Assembly (NCBI GenBank): GCA_030830765.1
Contig: JAURMJ010000343.1
Coordinates: 1-5,025, forward strand
DNA length: 5,025 nucleotides
Source of the DNA: Quisquiliibacterium sp.
GTDB lineage: Bacteria > Pseudomonadota > Gammaproteobacteria > Burkholderiales > Burkholderiaceae_E
Direction of reading: 5' to 3'
Below the pieces are notes generated by a model that saw nothing but the letters and a program-made list of their open reading frames with translations, made no database searches and was not told the DNA's origin. A program made the translations under genes and the position numbers. Positions 1 to 4,945 of the stretch are shown one piece after another (within the stretch, counting starts at the first letter, position 1; every line of letters begins with the position of its first letter).

Positions 1-704
1 ACATAAGGAATGTCGTTGTGGTCCAAGATTTTCAGCAAATCGTGACCAATGCCGGGCTCGTTGTAATTGATGTAACAAGTGGAATAAATCGCCACTTTGC
101 CGGGTGTCTTTTCGCCGTCCACCACCTGTGTGGCGCTTGCATCGGGCGCGCTTGAACGGAATTTACGCGTAGCCAATGCAGGCAACCAAGCGTGTTGATC
201 GACACCCGCCACCGCCTCTAGCGCTTGGCGTGCCACCTTGGTTTTGTTGACGGCGTTGACCGCCTGCACCACGATGGGAATCCCCGCCAGTGAGCCATGC
301 ACATCGGTAGAAGCCAGCATTTGCTCTGCCATGCCGACTTCGCCTTTTTTGAACTTGATCGCTTTGGCGCGCAGCATGGTGTGCGGGAAATCCAGGTTCC
401 ATTCGTGCGGCGGCACGTAGGGGCATTTGGTCATGTAGCAGACGTCGCACAGGTAGCACTGGTCGACGACCTTCCAGTAGTCTTTCTTGTTGACGCCATC
501 CATCTCCATGGTCGGACTTTCGTCGACCAGATCAAACAGGACAGGAAAAGAATTGCACAGGCTGACACAGCGACGGCATCCGTGGCAGATGTCGAAGACG
601 CGTTCCATCTCGGTCAGGCAGGAAGTCTCGTCGTAAAACTCCTCGCTTTTCCAGTCGAGTGGATGACGGGTTGGTGCTTCGAGGGATCCTTCGCGGGTGC
701 TCAT
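1..704 (-). CDS. GlpC/HdrD-like (Fe-S)-binding oxidoreductase, partial (C-terminus beyond the left edge)
   Basis: The gene starts at ATG 704 and stays open for 234 codons to the window edge, so the C-terminal part is missing. An AGGA ribosome site (714-711) sits 6 bases before the ATG. Two ferredoxin-type [4Fe-4S] motifs are visible: C40-x2-C43-x2-C46-x3-C50 (CHGCRRCVSLC) and C83-x2-C86-x2-C89-x4-C94 followed by Pro. C210 (STCYINYNEPG) looks like the start of the first cysteine-rich CCG-type domain found in GlpC, LldE and heterodisulfide reductase subunit D. That layout marks a soluble electron-transfer protein passing electrons to or from a partner. The substrate is unknown, and no flavin domain or membrane segment is seen in the visible part. 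It follows a rubrerythrin on the same strand but is separated from it by a terminator, so its expression is probably lower or separately controlled. It is unlikely to be true GlpC, because no glpA or glpB is nearby. The family call is firm; the function is inferred. Confidence 0.88.
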   Translation of the reverse strand, partial: MSTREGSLEAPTRHPLDWKSEEFYDETSCLTEMERVFDICHGCRRCVSLCNSFPVLFDLVDESPTMEMDGVNKKDYWKVVDQCYLCDVCYMTKCPYVPPHEWNLDFPHTMLRAKAIKFKKGEVGMAEQMLASTDVHGSLAGIPIVVQAVNAVNKTKVARQALEAVAGVDQHAWLPALATRKFRSSAPDASATQVVDGEKTPGKVAIYSTCYINYNEPGIGHDLLKILDHNDIPY

Positions 705-726
705 GTCAAATCCTGGCGTGAATGTG

Positions 727-764
727 AAAAACAAAAACGGGGAGTCGCGTGACTGCGCTCCCCG
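727..764 (-). terminator. Rho-independent terminator between the rubrerythrin and Fe-S protein genes
   Basis: Read on the minus strand, CGGGGAG (764-758) pairs perfectly with CTCCCCG (744-738). Inside it a further CGC/GCG pairing (757-755 with 748-746) closes a 6-base loop and leaves one bulged base. The stem is followed at once by TTTTTGTTTTT (737-727). A GC-rich stem plus U-tract is the standard intrinsic terminator form. It points only along the minus strand, because no matching A-tract precedes the stem. It lies 74 bases after the rubrerythrin stop and ends 22 bases before the next start codon, so it can end or attenuate rubrerythrin transcription. Confidence 0.88.
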
Positions 765-805
765 CCGGTCTCATCGGGGACGCTTCAAGGTGAGGCGCAC
801 CGATA

Positions 806-824
806 CGCGGAGACTGGCTCCGCG
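806..824 (-). other. Strong hairpin just after the rubrerythrin stop codon
   Basis: CGCGGAG (806-812) and CTCCGCG (818-824) form a perfect 7-bp stem with a 5-base loop, beginning 13 bases after the rubrerythrin stop. No U-tract follows in either direction, so it is not a classic terminator. In the transcript it could protect the rubrerythrin 3' end or pause polymerase before the true terminator at 727-764. The structure is seen in the sequence; its role is inferred. Confidence 0.5.
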
Positions 825-837
825 CTTCTGACCGAAA

Positions 838-1260
838 TCAGCTGCCCAGACCTTCCAGCGCCTTGGCAAACTTGTTGGCATGAGAGCGCTCAGCCTTGGC
901 CAGGGTCTCAAACCAGTCGGAGATCTCGTCGAAACCTTCGTCTCGCGCGGTCTTGGCCATACCCGGGTACATGTCGGTGTACTCGTGGGTTTCGCCAGCA
1001 ACGGCGGCCTTCAGGTTCTTCTCGGACGAACCGATGGGCAGATCGGTTGCCGGATCACCGACTTCGGCAAGATAGTCCAGGTGGCCGTGCGCGTGGCCAG
1101 TCTCGCCTTCAGCGGTCGAGCGGAACAGCGTGGCGACTTCGGTGAAGCCTTCAACGTCAGCCTTGTTTGCGAAATACAGGTAACGACGATTGGCCTGGCT
1201 CTCGCCGGCGAACGCATCTTTCAGGTTCTGATGCGTCTTGGTTCCTTGCAGCTTGGGCAT
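838..1260 (-). CDS. Rubrerythrin-family diiron protein without rubredoxin domain
   Basis: This 140-residue protein is a single ferritin-like four-helix domain. All seven positions expected for a rubrerythrin diiron site are present: E20, E53 and H56 (AEGETGH), E90 and E93 (AGETHEY), E124 and H127 (AERSH). The spacing closely follows classical rubrerythrin. The family reduces hydrogen peroxide in the cytoplasm using electrons from a partner. Classical members carry a C-terminal CxxC rubredoxin domain, but this one ends soon after the last helix and has no cysteine at all. Its electrons must therefore come from another protein, and the neighbouring Fe-S protein is the obvious candidate (inference). 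I chose ATG 1260 over the in-frame ATG at 1281. A GGAG lies 6 bases before 1260, none precedes 1281, and MPKLQGTKT matches the usual start of this family. Transcription may come from its own promoter or by read-through from the kinase gene. Confidence 0.93.
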   Translation of the reverse strand: MPKLQGTKTHQNLKDAFAGESQANRRYLYFANKADVEGFTEVATLFRSTAEGETGHAHGHLDYLAEVGDPATDLPIGSSEKNLKAAVAGETHEYTDMYPGMAKTARDEGFDEISDWFETLAKAERSHANKFAKALEGLGS

Positions 1261-1406
1261 TGCAGTCTCCAAAGTTGACATGTGCGTGTAGTGTCAGACT
1301 TGCGGGTCGAGTCATTTGCACCCCGCCTGTCATGGACAACGATAGGATACCGCAGTGGCGATTGATTTGCCCAATAGAAAAAACAAATTCGATTGATTGG
1401 GATCGT
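1261..1406 (-). promoter_or_regulatory. Leader/promoter region of rubrerythrin with paired direct repeat
   Basis: This 146-base gap separates the kinase stop from the rubrerythrin start, and any private rubrerythrin promoter must lie here. It holds a perfect 9-base direct repeat, CGATTGATT at 1359-1367 and 1390-1398 on the plus strand. The 31-base offset is about three helical turns, as in paired operator sites. Overlapping it is an inverted pair CCCAAT (1370-1375) / ATTGGG (1396-1401), with a run of six A (1378-1383) between. The best sigma70-like match on the minus strand is TTGGGC (1374-1369) and TATCCT (1349-1344), but its 19-base spacer is too long to trust. A weak hairpin (1302-1307 with 1320-1326) would fall in the leader. 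No strong terminator follows the kinase, so read-through is possible. Confidence 0.35.
1267..1270 (-). promoter_or_regulatory. Shine-Dalgarno GGAG that fixes the rubrerythrin start
   Basis: GGAG (1270-1267 on the minus strand) is 6 bases from ATG 1260. It lies inside the 7-codon extension that would exist if translation began at ATG 1281, which has no such motif. This favours the shorter protein. Confidence 0.75.
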
Positions 1407-2825
1407 CTATCGGGCGACGTCAGGAAGGACGAGTTTGACCAGCAGACCCCCTCCGGTCTGGTTGGCGAGACTGCAACTGCCACGATAACGCAGAGCAATC
1501 CGTTGGACGATCGCCAGTCCCAGGCCGCTGGCCCCAAGTTCATTGCGTTCGTGAGCAAGACGCGTGAAGGGACGAAGCAGCCTCTCGATTGCCTCTTCCG
1601 GAACGCCGGGGCCGTCATCGCTGGTTTCGATCAGCAGGCCCTCGGGTATCCCGGTGGCTCGCCATGGTCCGGAGAATCGCGCAGGATCCATGTCAAGGGC
1701 CAGGGTCGCATGACCCCTGACATCCATTGAGAGGCGTCGCGCCCGGATGCGCAAACGGGTCGGTTCGCCTTCTCGGTGACCATAGCGCAGGGCGTTTTCA
1801 ATCAGATTGGCCATGGCGCGGGCCAGATCCAGGCTGTCGCCACGCCATTCCAGACTGTCTTGAACATCAAGGTCGATGGAAAGCTGTCCGGCCTGAATCC
1901 GTGGAGCATAGTTGTCTCGGAGCGCTTGCAGCAATGCAGCCACATCGATGCATCCGATCTGTTCCTCATGAGTTGTTGATCCGCTGCGAGCGTATTCAAC
2001 AAACTTGCCGACAATCAGATCGATTCGTTCGATATCACTCACCATGGATTCGCGATCAGCCTCAGCGATTGCGGCCATCTCCACCTCCATGCGCAATCGG
2101 GTCAGTGGCGTGCGAATGTCATGTGAGATGCCCGCCAGCGTGATGGCTCGATCATTCTCCAGTTCAGCCAGTTCATGGGACATCGCATTGAAATGCCTGT
2201 TAAGTTCAGCGATCTCAGTGGGGCCTGTTTCCGGCAAGAGTGCCGGTGTAGCGCTGGAGCTCACGCGCCCCAGCGCCGAGGCAAGCCTGGCAAGCGGTCG
2301 GTTGATCACTCGGCTGATCAGTAACCCGGCGCCCGCGGAAACCAGTAACGCCAGTGCGATGAGCACCCACCAGGGAGGTCCGGCCTGGCGGGTCCAGCGC
2401 TCAAGGCGCAGACCGAGCCAGTATTGATCTGCGTCGATGTGAAAGCTGATCCACAGGCCACTTGAGCCATTCAGTCGCCCGGCGATCCGGGTCTCGGGTC
2501 CAAGGAGGCTTCGCAGACGCTTTTCAAGCAGCTTTGCGTCGCCTGGTCCGGGCAACGGGGTTGTTCGATCACCCGCTTCCAGCAGGGCAATGCGAACGCC
2601 TTCCTCACGGGCCAGTTCATCGAGCAGCGCGAGTCGACGCTCGCCTTCCGTGCTAATCAACGCAGAACGAGTCAGGTTGACGACCGAGCTGATCTCCCAG
2701 GCAAGTCGCTGCTCTGGGGAAGTTGGATTCAGGTGACGCAGGGCTTGCCAGGAAGCCAGATGGCTCAAAAGCACCATCACCCCGATCAGCAGGAAAGTTC
2801 GCCAGAAAAGATTGATCCTGGGCAT
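1407..2825 (-). CDS. envZ: EnvZ/RisS-type membrane sensor histidine kinase
   Basis: This 472-residue inner-membrane sensor senses a signal in the periplasm and phosphorylates the response regulator encoded just upstream. TM1 spans about residues 7-27, a periplasmic domain 28-151, TM2 152-172, and a HAMP linker about 172-225. The H-box AGISHDIRTPLTRLR carries phospho-acceptor H235, and T239 four residues later is typical of EnvZ-class kinases that also act as phosphatases. The N-box is NLIENA (N340, N344), the G1 box DDGPGV (403-408), the F-box RPF (418-420) and the G2 box GASGLGLAIV (431-440). About 58 residues separate the N-box from G1, clearly more than the roughly 20 in E. coli EnvZ, so this domain carries an insertion. 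ATG 2825 is the only start before an upstream in-frame stop, and its ribosome site is poor, consistent with kinase made in smaller amounts than regulator. The symbol follows family resemblance; RisS would be the betaproteobacterial name. The stimulus is unknown. Confidence 0.92.
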   Translation of the reverse strand: MPRINLFWRTFLLIGVMVLLSHLASWQALRHLNPTSPEQRLAWEISSVVNLTRSALISTEGERRLALLDELAREEGVRIALLEAGDRTTPLPGPGDAKLLEKRLRSLLGPETRIAGRLNGSSGLWISFHIDADQYWLGLRLERWTRQAGPPWWVLIALALLVSAGAGLLISRVINRPLARLASALGRVSSSATPALLPETGPTEIAELNRHFNAMSHELAELENDRAITLAGISHDIRTPLTRLRMEVEMAAIAEADRESMVSDIERIDLIVGKFVEYARSGSTTHEEQIGCIDVAALLQALRDNYAPRIQAGQLSIDLDVQDSLEWRGDSLDLARAMANLIENALRYGHREGEPTRLRIRARRLSMDVRGHATLALDMDPARFSGPWRATGIPEGLLIETSDDGPGVPEEAIERLLRPFTRLAHERNELGASGLGLAIVQRIALRYRGSCSLANQTGGGLLVKLVLPDVAR

Positions 2826-2859
2826 ATCTCGTTGGTGAGAGGGGGCTGGCTCAGTCGCT

Positions 2860-2875
2860 CAAGGCCTCAGCCTTG
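2860..2875 (-). other. Hairpin in the regulator-kinase spacer
   Basis: In the 67-base gap between regulator and kinase, CAAGGC (2860-2865) and GCCTTG (2870-2875) form a perfect 6-bp stem with a 4-base loop. It begins 17 bases after the regulator stop and has no U-tract. It could limit kinase expression or stabilise the regulator part of a shared mRNA. That role is inferred, and such short stems also arise by chance. Confidence 0.4.
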
Positions 2876-2892
2876 GAGTGCAAGGCAGGGAT

Positions 2893-3612
2893 TCATCGGC
2901 TGTCTGGTAGAAAAACATAACCCACTCCCCAGACGGTCTGCAGGTAACGGGGGTGCTGGGGGTCATCCTCGATCAATTTTCGCAGCCTCGATATCTGAAC
3001 ATCCAGGCTGCGGTCAAAGGCCGAATACTCGCGTCCACGGGCGAGAACCATCAGCTTCTCCCTTGAAAGGGGGCTCCTCGGGTGCTGAGCAAATACTTTC
3101 AGAACAGCGAATTCTCCGCTGGTCAACGAGACCGTTTCCCCATCACGGCTGAGCGTTCTGGTGCCCAGATCGAGCTCAAAGGGCCCGAAGGTGATGGTCA
3201 TGGGTTGAGCCGAGGGCGCGCCGGGTGTATCCGGGGCGGGCTGGCGGCGCAGCACGGCGTTGATGCGAGCCAGCAGTTCGCGCGGGTTGAAAGGCTTGGC
3301 CAGATAGTCGTCAGCGCCCATTTCCAGCCCAAGAATCCGGTCGATGTCGTCGCCCTTTGCCGTGAGCATGATGACCGGCGTGGTATCCGAGGCTCCTCGC
3401 AGCCTTCGGATAATCGATAACCCATCCTCGCCGGGCAGCATCAGATCGAGAATGACCAGGTCAAATCGTTGTTTTTGCATCAACCGGCCCATGCTCGGGC
3501 CATCTGGAGCAACGCTGACCTCGAAATGATTCTCGCTCAGGTAGCGACGCAGCAGGTCACGAAGTTTGGGGTCGTCGTCGACGACCAGCAGGTGCTTTCC
3601 GGACAGACTCAT
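2893..3612 (-). CDS. ompR: OmpR-family response regulator (OmpR/RisA type)
   Basis: This 239-residue cytoplasmic DNA-binding regulator is partner to the kinase encoded 67 bases downstream. The receiver domain (about residues 5-120) shows the acidic pocket D12-D13, phospho-acceptor D56 in VILDLMLPGEDG, switch T84 in MLTAK, and conserved K106 in AKPF. After a Pro/Ala-rich linker (about 125-138) comes an OmpR/PhoB winged-helix domain (about 139-235). It includes LTSGEFAVLKVF, the recognition-helix stretch SLDVQISRLRKLIE, and the C-terminal hairpin VWGVGYVF. The wording of this domain is of true OmpR type rather than PhoB or KdpE type. The length is normal for OmpR. ATG 3612 has no good Shine-Dalgarno, but no other ATG, GTG or TTG start exists before the upstream stop, and MSLSGKHLLVVDDD is a normal N-terminus. 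A candidate binding site for a regulator of this family lies about 50 bases upstream, so autoregulation is likely. Target genes elsewhere cannot be known from this window. Confidence 0.94.
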   Translation of the reverse strand: MSLSGKHLLVVDDDPKLRDLLRRYLSENHFEVSVAPDGPSMGRLMQKQRFDLVILDLMLPGEDGLSIIRRLRGASDTTPVIMLTAKGDDIDRILGLEMGADDYLAKPFNPRELLARINAVLRRQPAPDTPGAPSAQPMTITFGPFELDLGTRTLSRDGETVSLTSGEFAVLKVFAQHPRSPLSREKLMVLARGREYSAFDRSLDVQISRLRKLIEDDPQHPRYLQTVWGVGYVFLPDSR

Positions 3613-3663
3613 TGTCAGATGATAACCAGCCTTGAGAAGTCCGTTCGCAGAATCGCGCAGGAT

Positions 3664-3695
3664 ATTTACGCTTTGTTACAGCGATTACTCTTAAC
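3664..3695. promoter_or_regulatory. Candidate OmpR/RstA-type binding site in the divergent promoter region
   Basis: The only non-coding DNA between the divergent regulator and secreted-protein genes is 3613-3717. It contains TTTACGCTTTGTTACAGCG (3665-3683), then a further TTAC at 3685 and TTAAC at 3691. The TTAC units start at 3666, 3676 and 3685, close to the ten-base spacing expected for tandem OmpR-family dimers. From memory, the site matches the E. coli RstA box (TACATNTNGTTACA) at 10 of 12 fixed positions, and it resembles the F1 OmpR site of ompF. Possible promoter parts are TTTACG (3665-3670) with TCTTAA (3689-3694), or TAAAAT (3723-3728) acting on the secreted-protein gene. No convincing sigma70 promoter was seen for the regulator itself. 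Binding is inferred. Confidence 0.5.
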
Positions 3696-3717
3696 GGTAG
3701 CCCCGCTCGCGCGATCC

Positions 3718-4080
3718 ATGCCTAAAATCTTAGCCGTGAAAATCAACTGGTTATTGCTGCCCGCCCTGCTGACATGCTTCGTTGTGTTGACGCATGCGGG
3801 GCCTGCCTTTGCGCGCGAAGGGCCTCGCAGGATGGATCCGCAGGAGCGCGAAATGTTGCGCCGGGATCTGCAAGAGTCCCGCGGCGAGTATCGCGAAAGG
3901 CGCCGCTCCGAAGACGGCTACCATCGTGATCACGATGTGGGCGCTGCGGAGCGCCATCACGGGCTGCGCGGCGGGCTGGACACAGGGGATCGCGCCTCCA
4001 AGCGGGAGCGCCGCATGTCCGATGATGAGCGCGATGCGTTGCGCCAGATGCTGCGGGAGCGACATCGTCGCCAGCAGTAA
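3718..4080 (+). CDS. Small secreted Arg/Glu-rich protein with duplicated RRM-x4-ER-x2-LR motif, function unknown
   Basis: From ATG 3718 this encodes 120 residues. Residues 1-32 form a clear Sec signal peptide: lysines at 3 and 8, a hydrophobic core about 11-26, and an AFA cleavage site before R33. The mature 88-residue protein should be periplasmic. It is extremely charged and His-rich (HRDHD at 69-73, HH at 80-81), with no cysteine. The same motif occurs twice, RRMDPQEREMLRRDLQES (37-54) and RRMSDDERDALRQMLRER (98-115), 61 residues apart, and each copy should form a helix. Such segments resemble those of small betaproteobacterial periplasmic proteins and, more distantly, the LTxxQ helices of the Spy/CpxP/ZraP group, but I cannot assign a family or function. 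No Shine-Dalgarno precedes ATG 3718. GTG 3736 (114 residues, signal peptide still intact) is the alternative start. The gene is divergent from the response regulator and shares its control region, so it may be a target of that system (inference). Confidence 0.75.
   Translation: MPKILAVKINWLLLPALLTCFVVLTHAGPAFAREGPRRMDPQEREMLRRDLQESRGEYRERRRSEDGYHRDHDVGAAERHHGLRGGLDTGDRASKRERRMSDDERDALRQMLRERHRRQQ
3922..3955. repeat. Two adjacent palindromes inside the small secreted-protein gene
   Basis: CATCGTGATCACGATG (3922-3937) is a perfect 16-base palindrome with no spacer. Two bases later, GGCGCT (3940-3945) and AGCGCC (3950-3955) form a 6-bp stem around GCGG. Both lie in the region coding for the linker between the protein's two repeated helices. 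They may be a chance result of the His/Arg/Asp codons. Confidence 0.35.
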
Positions 4081-4118
4081 GGGGCAGGCTCCGGAGGGGG
4101 CGGGGCTGCTTGCAGGCG

Positions 4119-4147
4119 CTGTCATGGCAGGCGGTGTCGACTAGAAT
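4119..4147 (+). promoter_or_regulatory. Putative sigma70 promoter for tsaB
   Basis: CTGTCA (4119-4124; 4 of 6 matches to TTGACA) and TAGAAT (4142-4147; 5 of 6 matches to TATAAT) are separated by exactly 17 bases. Transcription would start about 7 bases after the -10 element, at or next to ATG 4154, giving a leaderless tsaB message. The rest of the 73-base gap (4081-4153) holds three copies of GCAGGC (4084, 4112, 4127) and no convincing terminator for the upstream gene, so read-through could also supply tsaB. Confidence 0.45.
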
Positions 4148-4153
4148 CCGGGC

Positions 4154-4942
4154 ATGCAAGAGACTGCTGTCAACAATCAGTGCCCGCCGGGTTCGACTCC
4201 ACGGGTCCTGCTCGCGTTTGAAACGTCTGGTCAGCGCTGCTCAGTGGCGTTGGCGAGACTGGAAGACGATCGGATCATCACGGTCAGCCTGGCTGAGGAT
4301 GCCGGACAGGATCATTCCCGCATCTGTCTGGCTATGGCGAAGCAGTTGCTGAGCAACGCGCAGCTTGGTCTCTCGCACATTGATGCCATTGCCTTTGACG
4401 CAGGGCCTGGTTCATTCACGGGGTTGCGAATCGGTTGCGGGATTGCGCAGGGGCTGGGGTTCGCTCTGAATCGACCGCTGATTTGTGTCGGTTCGCTGGA
4501 GGCATTGGCCTGGCGTGCTCAGGCATCGCAGGTCCTGGTCGCCAGTGACGCGCGCATGCAGGAGGTCTACGTCGGCGCTTACCATGTTCGCGACGACCAG
4601 ATGCTGGAAGTTCATAAACCGCAGGTCCTCGCCGCAAGTGCTGCTGTAAAGCTCTTCGAGCAGCAACTCGTCACTGGATGTCTGGGAAAAGAGCCTGCAT
4701 TGATCGGCGATGGGTTTGCGCGCTATCCGGAACTTGCGCAGTTTGCGCAACACCACGGCCTGACCGTTCGAGCGGACGTCGGACCGGAGGCCGATTCGAT
4801 CGCCCGGATTGCCTGGCTGCGATACCTCGAGGGGAGGGTGGTCAACGCTGCGCAGGCCGCACCGCTCTATGTGCGTGACAAGGTCGCACTTGATGTCGAT
4901 GAGCAGCAGAAATTACGGCAGGCACGGGCTGCCTCAGGTTGA
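4154..4942 (+). CDS. tsaB: TsaB, tRNA t6A(37) threonylcarbamoyladenosine biosynthesis subunit
   Basis: This 262-residue protein has the ASKHA fold of the TsaB (YeaZ) family. With TsaD and TsaE it transfers threonylcarbamoyl to A37 of ANN-decoding tRNAs in the cytoplasm. TsaB is the non-catalytic partner that dimerises with TsaD. Visible family marks are the first strand LLAFETSGQRCSVAL (19-33), the signature AGPGSFTGLRIG (83-94), DARMQEVYVGAY (132-143) and the C-terminal PLYVRDKVA (237-245). It is about 30 residues longer than E. coli TsaB (231). The N-terminus has about 17 extra residues before the first strand, and they cannot be removed. No ATG, GTG or TTG lies between 4154 and that strand, and an in-frame TAG (4142-4144) blocks upstream starts. 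No Shine-Dalgarno precedes the ATG. The rimI gene follows after 3 bases, so the two are surely co-transcribed. Confidence 0.95.
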   Translation: MQETAVNNQCPPGSTPRVLLAFETSGQRCSVALARLEDDRIITVSLAEDAGQDHSRICLAMAKQLLSNAQLGLSHIDAIAFDAGPGSFTGLRIGCGIAQGLGFALNRPLICVGSLEALAWRAQASQVLVASDARMQEVYVGAYHVRDDQMLEVHKPQVLAASAAVKLFEQQLVTGCLGKEPALIGDGFARYPELAQFAQHHGLTVRADVGPEADSIARIAWLRYLEGRVVNAAQAAPLYVRDKVALDVDEQQKLRQARAASG

Positions 4943-4945
4943 TCG

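Noticed and set aside
297..752. Plus-strand open frame of 151 codons opposite the Fe-S protein gene
   Set aside because: It is antisense to a gene with two clear iron-sulfur motifs and crosses that gene's start and the terminator. It has no ribosome site or recognisable domain.
1361..1375. Possible FNR box (TTGAT half-site) upstream of rubrerythrin
   Set aside because: Only one half fits TTGAT-N4-ATCAA. The second half reads CCAAT, so the dyad is not supported.
1378..1405. Possible terminator after the kinase gene (T6 run with CGAT/ATCG stem)
   Set aside because: The stem is only 4 bp and does not abut the T-run, so it is too weak to call a terminator.
1157..1730. Open frames spanning the kinase end and rubrerythrin start on both strands (plus 1167-1730, minus 1157-1618)
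   Set aside because: They overlap two well-supported genes in other frames, and their translations show no family features.
2303..2319. Paired TGATCA palindromes in the kinase gene
   Set aside because: Short six-base palindromes in the coding region for TM2/HAMP, likely chance and without regulatory context.
3469..3717. Upstream extension of the secreted-protein frame, giving 203 residues from 3469
   Set aside because: The extension is antisense to the regulator gene and would bury the signal peptide in the middle of the protein. The signal sequence fixes the start near 3718-3736.
3743..4159. Long open frames on both strands overlapping the small secreted-protein gene (minus 3743-4159 and 3751-4125, plus 3794-4144)
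   Set aside because: High GC content keeps other frames open here. The translations are low-complexity Ala/Arg/Pro-rich with no domain, while the 3718-4080 frame has a proper signal peptide and internal repeat.
4734..4750. Inverted repeat TTGCGCA-gtt-TGCGCAA inside tsaB
   Set aside because: A 7-bp stem in conserved-frame coding sequence (LAQFAQ). Nearby Leu/Phe-Ala-Gln codons explain it, and it has no U-tract or promoter context.
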